A DNA stretch of 64,000 nt from contig PUQB01000449.1 of NCBI GenBank assembly GCA_003024785.1, forward strand, positions 62,001-126,000. The letters are read 5' to 3'. Below are positions 35,877 to 48,250 of the stretch, piece by piece. The notes under the pieces were generated by a model that made no database searches, was not told the origin of the DNA, and saw only the letters and a program-made list of their open reading frames with translations. Source of the DNA: Selaginella tamariscina. Taxonomy: Eukaryota; Streptophyta; Lycopodiopsida; Selaginellales; Selaginellaceae. Position numbers and translations under genes: made by a program. The first letter of the stretch is position 1, and each line of letters starts with the position of its first letter.

Positions 35877-36657
35877 ATTACATTTGAATACACAATTGCA
35901 TCCCCTCTAGCCACTTGCAACTCATTTGAATTCCTATGTGCTTAAAATGGGCAACCTCTTGCATTATTAGCTACATAATGTTTTTTAAAGTCTTGTGTTT
36001 TTCTAATTCCCACTAAAGATTGTACATAAGGAGAAAGTGAGTATGGTTTTTTTCTTGGTGTGGTTAACCAAACCACCCTCACCGTGTCTAAAGATGCATC
36101 AATGCAACAAAGGCCTACATTATTTCATTTTCTACAGTGATGTCAACTTGTTTTCGCATGTTTTGTCCTTGTCTAATGCTGCAAGATGCCATTATGCTAT
36201 CTAACTATGTACGTGTAGGTTGTTGTTGCTATCATTGTAGTGGAGGATAAATAGCTTGCTTTAATATGGGACAAGCTATAGTAGTGGAAATTTTCATGAA
36301 CCATTCCTTTGCATTGTTAAATGTGTGTTGAATTCCTTGAAGATTGAAGATTTGAACCTTGTACCTATAAAAATACAATATTGCAACAAATTACTGTTAA
36401 TAAGTTCATACCAAGGGTTTTGTGATATCCCAATTGTGGAAGATCCCAACCTCGTGCCCTAAAACCACAACATAGAAGTGCTTCATTGCCAAAAAAGTTG
36501 GGGTACATTTTCCATGCAGGCTCAAGTAGATTTACTTAAAATTCTTTTAATCCTTCTCTTCATTAATAAAGTACTTTAGACAACCTTCTTCATAAACAGT
36601 GGCAGTCCACTTTACAACTTTTGAAATTCTATCCATGGCTAGTATGAGAATGCAAAA
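35877..36657. other. AT-rich stretch with weak coding-like patches
   Basis: Apart from the eroded continuation of the RING-like remnant near its left edge, I see nothing definite. Confidence 0.4.
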
Positions 36658-37016
36658 TGCTTCAATTTATTCTATGTCAAGTCAACTTGTTTGTTGGTTT
36701 AGATGTTATGGAGTATACATGCGTACATATACATAATGTTGTGCAAGTTATCAGCCTTAATCATGAATTTTGAGTCATTTTATCCTTCTGTCATTGTTAA
36801 AAGAACTTCACCATTTAGTTTCTAGAGCCTAACTATGAGCCTAACTAGAGCTTAACTAAATGGTGAAGTTCTTTTGACGATGACTAAAGGATAAAATGAC
36901 CCTAAATTCATGATTAAGGTTGATAACTTGCATAACATTATGTATCTATACGCATGTATACTCCATAACATCTGAACCAACAAACAAGCTGACTTGACAT
37001 AGAATAAATTGAAGCA
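36658..37016. repeat. Long near-perfect inverted repeat (hairpin)
   Basis: Arms 36658-36820 and 36854-37016 are each 163 bp and reverse complementary with about ten mismatches, around a 33-bp loop. The arms share TTCAATTTATTCTATGTCAA, GATGTTATGGAGTATACATG and AAGAACTTCACCATTTAGTT. The transcript of either strand would fold into a long hairpin. It may be a young inverted duplication, a foldback MITE, or a source of small RNA. I see no flanking target duplication. Confidence 0.85.
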
Positions 37017-37947
37017 CTTAACCATATTATTTTATATATGCCACTTGAACTTTCTTTAGCCGTCCATGGATGTATCTTCGAGCCAATGAACATGAAGTTT
37101 GTTATTTAAAAAATCATCTTATAAAATGAATGCTATTCTTATTGCTACTTCAGTATCATATTTCACCTTAATAATATCTTCCTTTGGAAACAACATGGAA
37201 AATGGTACTCTGCTATACATTGCCTTCCAATAAGGATTTCAGCGTGTCTTAGTTTTGCCATCCATGTTTGGGATCCCATATTTGTTGTTGAATTCCATAG
37301 CATCGTTACTTTCTCCTCCAATTCAACCACTACTAGGCATGTGTTGACGGGGACTAACTGGCTAACAAAGGTTTTGATGGTCTCACAAAATATTTACTCA
37401 ACATCCTTTTTAGATGATCTAGAGGCAATAACTCATCTGAATCTTTCTCCAATGTGTCATGCATCAATGTAAAGAAAGGCTTGCATATATCAAAATTTAT
37501 TAAGAAATTACATGGTCTACCTCATATGTGTTTTTGCAATAGTGTCCTCCATCTCTTTTGATTAGTAAGCACTGCATTCAAAACTGTGCATTTAAAAAAT
37601 GTGTATTCGACAAAGTTCCATATTTGTATATGTCATCACAAAGGTGACCTCCACCAAAGACATCCTATAAAATGGACATATGTGAGTTGTCATTTACATA
37701 TTGACATCAATTGCATGGCATATGTCTCTCATTTTTTGTGTTGTAGTCTGTGTCCACCCAACAAATGAGAGACATATGTAAATGACCTATGGAGAGACAT
37801 ATGGCATGCAAAAAACCAACTAGAAAATGGTTGTCTTAAGTGACATAATCTACCCAACTACAAAGCTTTTGGAATGATACATGCAAAGACATATGGGCAG
37901 TATGTCTAACGTTCATGTGCTTTCAAATATGCCATTCTCCTAAAGGG
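37017..37947. other. AT-rich stretch with small inverted motifs
   Basis: No gene. ATATGTCTCTCATTT near 37722 and AATGAGAGACATATG near 37764 form a short inverted repeat, and GACATATG words recur to about 37900. The minus strand at about 37870-38045 has a coding-like patch (GNIIKARTNRKKAGLVPLEPF) that I cannot identify. Confidence 0.45.
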
Positions 37948-38284
37948 TTCTAGTGGCACTAGCCCTGCCTTCTTTCTATTGGTTCTTGCCTTAATGATAT
38001 TTCCTAGCTTGTCATGGCCACACTTTCCATGTTTTAATTACCCACCTCTATAAAACACTTCTAGTGGCACTAGCCCTGCCTTCTTTCTATTGGTTCTTGC
38101 CTTAATGATATTTCCTAGCTTGTTCATGGCCACACTTTCCATGTTTTAATTACCCACCTCTATAAAACACTTCTAGTGGCACTAGCCCTGCCTTCTTTCT
38201 ATTGGTTCTTGCCTTAATGATATTTCCTAGCTTGTTCATGGCCACACTTTCCATGTTTTAATTACCCACCTCTATAAAACACTT
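37948..38284. repeat. Three-unit tandem repeat, 111-112 bp per unit
   Basis: Units begin at about 37948, 38059 and 38171 with TTCTAGTGGCACTAGCCCTG and end in CACCTCTATAAAACAC. The copies are nearly identical, differing by a single base in TTGT(T)CATGGCC, so the expansion is recent or the units are being homogenised. Confidence 0.9.
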
Positions 38285-40524
38285 TTAGTTCCACCTTGAA
38301 AGATGTTAAATGCTAATGTGTGCATAACATCCACTGTTGAAAGTTCCACTAAATCACACCTACAAGAGCCAAATATGGACATTAGGAACATCTTAAAGTA
38401 GGACGTTACAAGTCTCACACATAAAATGCCATTCAATAAGCTCTTAACTCGAATGACAAAACAACACAAAAGAACATACTTGCCTACACGTGCATTATGT
38501 GCATATGCAACGGTTTTGACCTTTCATGGATCCCTATCTCCTTTTGTGCATTATGTAGAGCAATGTCACTCTTGGAGCTCTCCACAATAGCCAAGTCTGT
38601 CAACAAAGTTGTTAGAGTTTTTTTCTTCTCAATTTCCATTGAATTTTCCACAATTCTAGTGTGCCTCCATCTTGTGCTTGACAACTTTGTACTTGTAAAA
38701 CACTTGCAACATGGGCCTTTCCCACCTCAAATTAAGTTAACAACCTCAATTGATTCAAAACTTAACAAGATGACAATTTTTTCATGATACAACTTCAAGA
38801 TCTCACAATTTGCCCATAGGTTGCCAGTGTTATAATTCTCTTTGGAACTTTCTAAGTAATCTCTGATTGTAGTGTTTCGGTGCTAGACCATATTTGACAT
38901 CAATACCTTCCATAAAGAGCTTTTCAAGTTCATCCATTAACAAGTTCATAAAAAGATTTGGAACATTGCAACTTGCTTCAAGTTGCTCCTTTGACACATA
39001 AATACGTGGTTGCTTGCCTTGCATCATGTGGATCATGGATTCAAGATAGCCACATTAAAGGCACCACTACTTCTCACCCTTCGCAATGAGAACATGTGAA
39101 TTCATATACATCCCCTATTCATTAGCCTCAACCCTTGCCAACATTGGCTCCAATACCATGTTGTATATCAAACATATATTGAATATACAAAACAAGAACT
39201 TGTTGACCATTACTGTACAAATTCCTTGCAACTTGAGCACTTCACTAGTAACTCAAATGATTGTTCTAGCTCCCTAAATGCTTGGTATTGCCTCCACACT
39301 AATCCGTCTTCGCCTTCCAATTTTTGGTTGGTTCTTCAGCCACAAATCTCCCCTACCATCTCATCTTGGTTCTCGAGATCAAACAATAAATAGATGGTAT
39401 GTTTTTCCTTAGTTATAGCCTACTTTGCAAAGTATCACGAAAAAGCTATGGCAACCCCACATCTTTCACAGAGTTCTTGATAGCTTTGGCAATTCCATCT
39501 AAGCAATGTTCCTGACGTGTTTCTGAAAAAGGATGTTAGAAAACACACTAAAAGTCAAGTGAAAAAACACATATTTTTCACATTTGCAAGGTTTATCTAT
39601 ATTGTTGAAAAAAATGCTAGCTGGAATTTGTGACAACACGTCTTGCCTCAAGAGAGGGGGCATTTGGAGCATTGAGAACATTCAGTTCAAACCTCTATCG
39701 TGATTAGAGTTGCATTGTTAAACACTCTTGCTAGCTCAATAATGGACTTCAACCCCTTTGCTCCCTTGTTAGTGTTGATGTCGCCAATGTTTTGGGTGTC
39801 AAGCTCATCGCTATCATCCTCTACACTTGATGAGCTTCATCTCCCATGTGGTTAACACTTCAACACTGTGTTCTGGTGTGATTTTTGGCAACACCAAAGT
39901 GGTTTCCAATGTGGTTTTTAGCAACACCATATTGAAATATGTATGAGTCTTTTATTTCAGCAGCTTCTTCAACTTGGAAAGTTCCTAAAATAAGGTTGGT
40001 TGTTGCCTCATGTGCAATGAATGAACATATGCTTGTAAAAACCAAATCTAGAAAACATTCTTCTCTCTAGATATTAATTACACACCATTCACATAGGCAC
40101 TTAAAAGGTCTTAGCATAGTATTCCTTGCTGCCACTATTATTAATCTCTTTGCCCTCTCCTTGTGCCACCAATATTGGTGCCTTATTACTTTTGCACCAT
40201 TGCATGATTCATAATGGCAAGTGTAACTGCCCATTGCCCTGTAGAGGCCTATGCCAAAAGATATGTCTAATGTGTCACTTTTTGCCACCAAAAATAACTA
40301 CTTTGGCCTTATGGTATTGCTGAAGAATTGAACCCAAAACCACTTGTGATAGTAATCAAACCGTGTTGCAATGGCCTTATGGTGATGCCAATGGACTTAC
40401 ACTTTGGCATGCTTCCATAGGGTTTTGGGGTTGGGTCTTTGACTTAGATCCAATGCCATCACACCTCTAGCCAGTATATGCCCAACACAAATGGAGCTTC
40501 CAAATGCCAATCGGCGAACATGAG
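38285..40524. other. AT-rich stretch with decayed minus-strand coding
   Basis: Minus-strand patches at about 38300-38680 (LVTSYFKMFLMSIFGSCRC, KTLTTLLTDLAIVESSKSD) and 38830-39036 (LFMNLLMDELEKLFMEGIDV) read like one eroded protein. No family recognised and no intact frame. The rest shows no feature. Confidence 0.4.
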
Positions 40525-41235
40525 TATATACTAAAAAACTCCCTAAGGCTAGGTTTGAACCCCCCCAAGGCCAAGTGTGCCAAAGCATACCTAGTTACAA
40601 GACCTAACCTCCCCCTTGTGCGGATGTCCAAGGCTTAGCACCCTACTACAAGCACAAGCATGCCTGTTTATTAGAGTATCCAGCCCGTTGGCAACAAACC
40701 CATAACAGAACCCAAGAGCGTGCCTCATGTGTCGTTTAGCCTAGTGTCACATCTTCATGTGACACTGTTCCCACAATGTGAGTTATCATGCCATAGCCCC
40801 TTAAATTTAAGAGTTGCACCAAGTGCCACAACATGGCTCCTAAATGCTAATTCTAGAACCCTCTGTGGATCCCTTAGGAACTCGATAAGGAAAACCTATT
40901 AACCAAGATCCCACACCCACTGCTGGACTAAAACACGAATGTGCCTTATTTAGTTGTGAGTGCTACACTTAGCTTGACGTGGGGAGGTAGGAGACAAGCT
41001 TCAAACTTTGCCTCTTGGAACATGCAGTCCAACAAACCTCTCAGACATGGATTTGCCAATGTTAAGGGTAGGCTATCTCGAAGGTGAAATGTATCCCTAT
41101 TGTTTGGAAGTTAAGGTGGCACAACAGAGGGTTGTGCCTTAATGACATAAGCTTGAGCTTGCACCGGTAGAAGAATAACAAGCTCTTGTTAACTATATAC
41201 ACTACCTTATTAACCTTATATCGTATCAATTTATC
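40525..41235 (-). mobile_element. Partial LTR, family X long form
   Basis: The minus strand matches roughly 57235-57980 of the solo LTR at 56775-58444, including the GTGTCACATCTTCATGTGACAC dyad near 40745. Truncated at both ends. Confidence 0.7.
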
Positions 41236-42199
41236 GAAATGCTACAACTACAATACAGACATGGTCTTACTTACATGAACTCAACTTCAGTTTTGAGACA
41301 GAATTTATAATGTTATGACAATATTCCAAAAAACTTGTTCACAAACTAAGAGGAATCATGAACTAGTGTATGGTTCATCCAGCTGATTTAGTAATTATTT
41401 TTCACACTAATGTTATCATGACACAAACGTGCCACATTAACTTCACAGGAAATCTTCCCAAACATGAATAAGATATCTAGTTCAGTACGTCAAACTAAGA
41501 TACATTATCCATTTAAACACCTAGTAATTCACCACATTGCTCTTTAAGCACCGTATTGAGAAACGCCTCATTTCTTAACTAACTTAAAAAACACATAAGT
41601 TATAACACTAAGGTAATGCTTTATCAAAGTGTCAAACTCAAATCTGCTTAAGTCTTTTTATTTTATGATTATGGCCACTTCATGTGATCATAATCAAGTC
41701 TCGATATTAAGCACTCCAAACTCAATATTGAAGAGATATCATACCATACTTTGACAAGTCATTTATAATCAATGTTGAAAAGATTGTCACAAATCTTTCA
41801 AAAGTCTAACGTATAAATATCTCAATGATGAGGTGATAGGAAACCTTATATTTTTGTATTCGATATTAACCATATATTAGGAACCATGAACCATGATCAT
41901 TTAGAAGGGACACTAACTTCTTGAGCTAATCACAAAACTCGATATCATATTTGCACGAATGTTAAAGTAAACTCAAGGAACACCATCAGACTTTAAGATA
42001 GAATCCATAACTAACCCAAGAAATATAATCAAACCTTAAGTCAAAAATAATTTATTTATTTATTTATTTATTTTTTAATATTCCAAACAACTAAAGATAC
42101 CTACTGTATAAGTTCTTTGAGTGGCCACATTGTGATCATGATGCAATCAAGAAACCATCTTTTGAATAATTGTATTCGACTCTAAAATGAATTGTACTA
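41236..42199. other. AT-rich stretch, nothing identified
   Basis: No gene. TTTA tandem run near 42055-42072. It lies between two partial copies of LTR family X. Confidence 0.5.
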
Positions 42200-43231
42200 A
42201 TGAGCTTAGGTTGTTCAACCCTTAGATCCTAAGGAGAACACCCTCTAGCCAGGTGTGCCAAAGCACACCTAGTTATAAAACCTAACCTCCCTTGAGCAAA
42301 TGCCCAAGGTTCAGCACCCTAGTGCAAGCACAAGCATGTATGTTTACTAAAGTATCCAATCCCTTGGCAACAAACCATGACACGACCACAAAGGGCATGC
42401 CTTGGCGTTGTATTGTGTAACGTCTAGCCCAGTGTCACATCTCCATGTAATACTGCCTTCCATGATGTAGGTTATCATGCCATAGGCCTTTAGATTCAAG
42501 AGTTGCACCAAGTGCCATAAACGTAGCTCCTAAATGCCAATTCTAGAATCCCTTAGTGAACAATCAGGAACTAGGTAATGTGAACATATCAAACAAGATC
42601 CCACGTCCATAGTTGGACAAGAACACGAATGTGCCTTACTTGGTCATGAGTGCTACACCTAGCTTGACGTGGAGGAGGAGGTTAGAGACAAACCTCAACC
42701 TCTACCTCTTGGAATATGCATTTCGACAAGAGTCACCTTCCAGACATGGATTCGCCAACGTTAAAGGTGAGTTACCCCGAAGATGGGACGTACCCCAAGT
42801 TAGGCGACACAAAGAGAGTTGTACCTTAATGACACAAACTAAAGCTTGCACCAGTAGAAGAGTAATGAACTTAGTCATGAACCCAGGAGCTCTCCTACAT
42901 GTACTACTTAATATATATGACCCATTAACCCCTAAACCCTAACTTGAGGGGTTTAGGGCATTAGGGCAACCCTAAGGTTAAGTCAACCCTAAGGGCATCG
43001 GAACCACCCAAAAACCTAATTGGGACAGGTAAGAGTTTTCTAGATGGAAGTGTTAGTTTCAAACTTGCTTAGTGCACTTGGATATTTAGTGATAGTCCGA
43101 CTGGGTATCATTATGTATTTGCAAGAAATTCTGATATTTCTTTTACACTTAAGACTTATTAACATAGTTCAGTAAGTAATAACAATTAATATTTAAAGTA
43201 AATAGTTAAGTCATAGTAAAAACTATGACAA
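42200..43231 (-). mobile_element. Partial LTR, family X long form
   Basis: The minus strand matches the first two thirds of the solo LTR at 56775-58444. Its outer end is the family start (CATAGTAAAAACTATGACA read on the plus strand). It is more diverged near 43100-43200. Confidence 0.7.
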
Positions 43232-43925
43232 TATTAACAATTTTAAGTAATTAATAAGATCAAATGTATTCATTCTAATTTTAATGAGGTAGAGTAAAAT
43301 CATTTCAACAATACTTTGATAATGCAGCAGAATATTAACTTTGTACTTTAAATAGAATAATAAATAATGTTAAGAAAAAATAGGCAATTACCCAAACTCT
43401 TCCAATGGACAGAAATCTTTTATGGGCTATTTAAAAAAGCCAATCTTTAAAACACTTATTATTACACTTACCATGTGTTAAGTTCTAACAATAAACCCTA
43501 ATAGACAATTAGAAAATGCACATGGGTTTTATTCTTGGGATTAAGAATGTTAAACTCCTATAACATATAGAAAAGGTCCTACATAAATTGTAACGAACGT
43601 GATAAAATCAATTAAAATTTTAAAATATTAATCTTAAAAGAAAAAAATTTAGAAATTATAAAAATCTTATGGAAAATATGAAAAACATGGAATCTGATAT
43701 CAATTTTTAAATAAACTTTTGAAAAAATAAACCAAGGATTGACAATATTTTAGATATTAGAATCTTTGAAAAAAAAATCTACATATTAAAGAGTACCTGC
43801 ACACAAAATAATTTATCTTTAATCATATGAAGAACTATAAAAAAAAGAAAAATTCAAAATTAACTATCAGATAGTCTAAATTCTATTTCAGCCTTAAATT
43901 TTATTTAAAAATTGATAACTTTAAA
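43232..43925. other. AT-rich stretch, nothing identified
   Basis: No gene or repeat ends recognised. It lies downstream of the STOP1-like gene. Confidence 0.5.
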
Positions 43926-44437
43926 CGTGATTAGCTGGCCTTGTGGCTTGCAAAAGAGCCTCCTCTAAGTTCTTATGGACACATAGAGCATTCATAAACT
44001 TACAATCAGATGCCACACCACGGAGTGCACCTGTATGCAGAAACATCAACCAATCCATTCCATTTGACTCGCCACCTGGAATCCCTTTGATTACAGTTTA
44101 AATATAATGCCCGATAATGTGTAGAAATTCCAGAGTTCCGGTGCACCTGTTGCATCCACCAGCCAGTTAGAGGGCAGTAACCCCTTAGAGTCTCTCGTGT
44201 TGACAATTTACTGCATTCAGATATATAAAAACCAGTCACGAACCATATATAAGCTGATCAGGATTCAGTAAGCGGCATGCTAATAGTATCCTCTGGCAGC
44301 ATATAATGTAGACGAGGAACCAAGCAGCAGCACGTATTTACGTGCACATTTGCATGATTGTCCACCTTGGTTGGTGTATGAGAAACTCCTACATACAGGC
44401 TAACATCAGTGCCCTCCGCACAATTGCAATTTAATCT

Positions 44438-44438
44438 G

Positions 44439-44484
<46 letters not shown>
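44438..44484. repeat. TA microsatellite
   Basis: An alternating TA run of about 46 bp, 3' of the STOP1-like gene. Confidence 0.9.
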
Positions 44485-44487
<3 letters not shown>

Positions 44488-44916
44488 TATTTTAAGAACA
44501 GTTGCAACATTCACATGTCCTACCAGTACAGCTGCTACCATTGAATTTTCTCAAGAGGAGTCCAATTATTCCAGCCTGACCAGCAAAAGCAGCTACATGG
44601 AGCTACATGGAGTGGAGTGAGCCTGTTATAGAAGAAGAGCGTTGTTGAGAAACTTTTGCGATGCATGCTCCACCGATTGGCAGACTCAGCTGCCAGCAAC
44701 TCTGTGGTCGCTCAAAACCAATCCTCTGTTTCCTAATACAACTGTTGACAGTTACTATACCATCCGGTTCCTCTAGCATCTCCTATCTGACTCTAGGTTA
44801 GTTATCTCCACCTAAGAACCTGCATGCATGCCGAAACTTAGAAGCTAGACTACCTACATATTTTGTTGGCCTAACCTGATGCCATTCCACCAAGTCTGAA
44901 CGCCCAATATCTTCAT

Positions 44917-46341
44917 TCATTGCCTGCTCTGAAGCAGCAGCTGCTGAAGTAGAGGCTCTGTATCTTGAAGAGGCAATGCTGGCGTGTGACCTTGAAACAA
45001 GCCAATATGTCCAAGGAGCTTATCTTTCCTTGAGAAGGTGGTACCACATGAGCACTGCCATTTATCCCGCCCACAATGCTTTTCGTGTGTCTTGAGATCA
45101 GCCACAACTGAGAATTTTTTGCTCTTGCACTTGCTGCAAGTTAGTGATTTTGGGCAATGGCTCCGTCTGTAGTGATTCTTGACGCATAGCACAGTCTTTA
45201 GAGGCTGAAACTTCCTGTGTTTCTTATTTCTCTTGCATCCAGCGTAGGGACAGGAGTACCTCCTGGGACGAACCACGGCTGCATTATCCTGTGAAAACTT
45301 GTCCGGTCTTGCCAATGCTGCAGGCGACTTGTACTGCTCACCGTGGCCCGCATGTGCATTCGCAAATTTGCATCCCTCTTGAAACCCTTTCCGCATTTGT
45401 CACAGAAGTGCGTGTGCTCTGCAAGGATCTCCACGGCGTTCATCTCGACTAAATCATATGAGCCAGGCACTAGGTCTTCTGCTTCTCCATCGTCATCCTC
45501 GTCCCTTGATCCCGCACCCGAGTCACCGTCATCTGTTGGAACTACTGCTGGCACCATCGGTAAAGGCTCTCTACCTTCGCTGACATTCTTGCCAGGCACC
45601 AGCTGAGCCACTTCAAGATTGAATGCTGCCGCTCCTGAGTCTTGGTGCTGCTTGTGCTGCTGCTGCTCAACAACAGGAAGTGGGTTCCGGACTGCGGCTG
45701 TAGCTACTTGCAGAGTGCTGCTGGTGCTGTTGTTACTGCTGAAGAGTCCATGCTGCTGCATATCTGGCAACAAAGAGTGAGCAGCATTGGGCACCACCCC
45801 AACGGCTGCCAATGCAATCTGCGAGATACTCGATGCAATCCGTGCAGCTGCCATTGCTGCATGAGGTTGGAGAACGCCGCTCCCGCATTGTGGGAGAAGG
45901 AATGGACCAGAGTCCGCAGCTGCTCCGTTTCTGCTCCAGCAGAGATACGAGGTTCACGTTGTAAGAAGCAGGAGCACTGGTGCCTGCGTTCAAGGGGACA
46001 GGAGGGCTTCCGGGAGGGCTCAGCTTTATCAGGTCTTCCAATAGCATTTGCGGAGCAGCAGCCAGCTGCAAATTGTAGCCAGGCTGTGTAGGACCTGTGG
46101 TTAAGAGAAAACCCTGATGGAGCAAATTCTGAAGAGGAGGAGCAGTAGCTGTTGCCATTTGCACTTGGTGATGGAAATGCGGCTGCGGCTGTTGTTGCTG
46201 CTCCAAGGCTCCGAGGATTGAGAACCCATGGCAAGGGGAAGAAGCGTAATGACCCAGAAAAGAGAGCCTCGGCACACCTCCTCTAGGGCTCTGCTGCTGC
46301 TGTTGGCTATCGCCTTGCTGCATCGTAAAGCAAGCACTCAC
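44917..46341 (-). CDS. STOP1-like: STOP1/ART1-like C2H2 zinc-finger transcription factor
   Basis: Start [17 protein letters not shown] at 46341 (Met at 46323 is an alternative). The stop after LLLQSRQ is at 44917. About 475 residues are expected, close to known STOP1 proteins (nuclear regulators of proton and aluminium tolerance genes). The Gln-rich N-terminus is followed by [11 protein letters not shown], a [16 protein letters not shown] helix, and the [19 protein letters not shown] block before finger 1 ([19 protein letters not shown], about 45350-45413). Finger 2 is at about 45160-45270 ([20 protein letters not shown]...C), finger 3 at 45080-45145 ([22 protein letters not shown]) and finger 4 at 44985-45075 ([16 protein letters not shown]), ending FQGHTPALP. 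As given, the frame shifts by one missing base at 45928-45930, 45854-45855 and 45347-45349. All lie in homopolymers and together restore the frame. The gene is likely intact, with consensus errors. Single exon, as usual for the family. Confidence 0.9.
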
Positions 46342-47300
46342 CTCTTTCTTCCTTTCAATTCTGCTTATGCGAAGCCAACCCTAGAAACTCCTCTGAATGG
46401 AAGAGAGAGAGGAAGAGGAGTTAAAAGCAAATGGGACCTGGCCAAACATAGGCTACTAGGCAGTACACACCACTGTCGAAAGTCGCCTGTCTCTAACATT
46501 CCTATAGCTACGCCTATTATTACGTACTACTTACGTACGATTTTCGTTGAGTGCTGTGTACAGTCTAAAAGATAAAGCATGGGTCAGCATAGAGTGTCAC
46601 CAAGGGAGTGAATTCTACTGCAGATTCAACAATCTGCATTCTTATACGTTTTGGTTCAATTCTATTGTGGACGTCTTCGAGCAGAGTACTCGATTTCCTA
46701 AATCACAAATTTTTAACAGTGTTGAAGGCCTATGTACATCATATAAGTCTTTCACAAGTTTATGTTACTACATAGGGAAATCGTCGCATGCAGGTGGGTA
46801 TACGACATGACATGGCTTTTTAAGAATTGTCATTAGCAAAGAAGCCAGAGAAGCTTGGTTTTCAAACTTTGTAAAATTAACCTGTGATAATCAATCTTGA
46901 AAAGTACTTCTATCAAATAAAACCTAAAAACCCTTATATACAGGCTATTTCTGGTGATTGCTGATGTGACTAGTTGTCAATGGAGCAGCCACCAACTAGT
47001 GATGAACGCCCGCCAACGGAGGTGCAAAGATCGTCCGTGTAGAGCTATGGAAGTAGGAGACAAGTTGACAAACTATGGTCCACACCAATAAGTCATTGAC
47101 AAGATGTCAAACAATGCTACAAACTCAACATTAACATGTGTTATATGATCCCACATATGGATCCAACCAACTACCCAGAGGTATTGAAAAATGGCATGCA
47201 TGGAGAGTCACATTACGATAGTTGACTAGGTACAAGTTCATCATGAGGACATCCCAAGGAGGGGACACCACATGGAGGATGGCAACCCAAGGGGGATTGA
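46342..47300. other. Upstream region of the STOP1-like gene
   Basis: 46342-46450, on the minus strand, holds a CTCTCTCTTCC-type pyrimidine and purine tract typical of a plant 5' UTR. Beyond this I see no gene, and no TATA box I would defend. Confidence 0.45.
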
Positions 47301-48250
47301 CATGTGTACGCACCCAATGACTATATGAGGGGGAAGGTGGCTAGTAAACAAGGTTCTAGTGCTTCTACATCCAACAACCCTTCCATTGCTTGTTCTTCGT
47401 TCTTAGTCTTTGAGTCTAGTTGGTGTTGTCCTCCTACAAGAGAACTACACATATGGCAGCATTTAAAGCATTCAGCTATATGTGAAACTGTTGATCCATC
47501 AAGTGGAATTAGTATGGGGCCTCAACTATTTGTTGTTTGTGATTTTTGAATGCCCTATGTTGGTTGTCTATCATTTATATGGCACCTCCTTGACAAGCAA
47601 ATTGCTCAACAACTGAGCCATGTGGTTTACTGCTTGTGGTAGAATCTAGCCTTAGGAACTTTCTAAGCTTGGTAATGTTTTTCAAATGTGGCGATGGCTC
47701 GTACCATCCCTAGATCCAATGTGATCCCTTTCCTAAATACAATGTGTCCTCACAGCTTCCTAAAAAACATCTTGAATACACATTTTGAGTAGTTCAAAGA
47801 AATGCCAAACTTCTTGCATTAGTTGAATACCCATTCAAGGAATGTTTGGACAAAATCTATGAGATTGTCCGAAAACACATGTTGGACTAGCCTTTGGAAT
47901 GTTGGGTACAATTAGGTATTGATCACTTAAGAGACCAGTCCAAGACAACATTTACGATTGTTTAGGGGACATTTATTGTGGTACTGTTGTTTACAAATTC
48001 ACATGTCTTTTGTTTCATATTGGCTAGCTTGTGAATTACCTCCTTGCTCTTTTTTTCATAGAAAGCATTCAAAATTGCCTTGTGAGCTACAATTTGATAG
48101 ATCCCTTCAATAACCTCTTGGAATCACATCTATCATGCATGGGCCTTCTTCTCTAGGGTACATTGGAAAGTGCTTACCTTCTTGGGATTTCTAAACACCA
48201 TGCACACATGTTTGAACTTCTCTAGATGGCATTGACATATTGGGGTTATC
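47300..48250 (-). mobile_element. Ty3/gypsy pol fragment (gypsy-3)
   Basis: Minus-strand patches at about 47560-47850 read like the end of a reverse transcriptase (FGISLNYSKCVFKMF, GHIVFRKGITLDLG). More eroded pol-like coding extends to about 48200. Broken and old, with no LTRs assigned. Confidence 0.6.

Noticed and set aside
45642-46091. 149-residue plus-strand open frame, and a 176-residue minus-strand frame at 45704-46234
   Set aside because: Both overlap the STOP1-like gene in other frames, where CAG/GCT-rich Gln and Ala coding creates long spurious open frames.
44917-46341. Calling the STOP1-like gene a pseudogene because of frameshifts
   Set aside because: All three shifts are single missing bases in homopolymers, the total restores the frame, and every zinc-finger residue is present.
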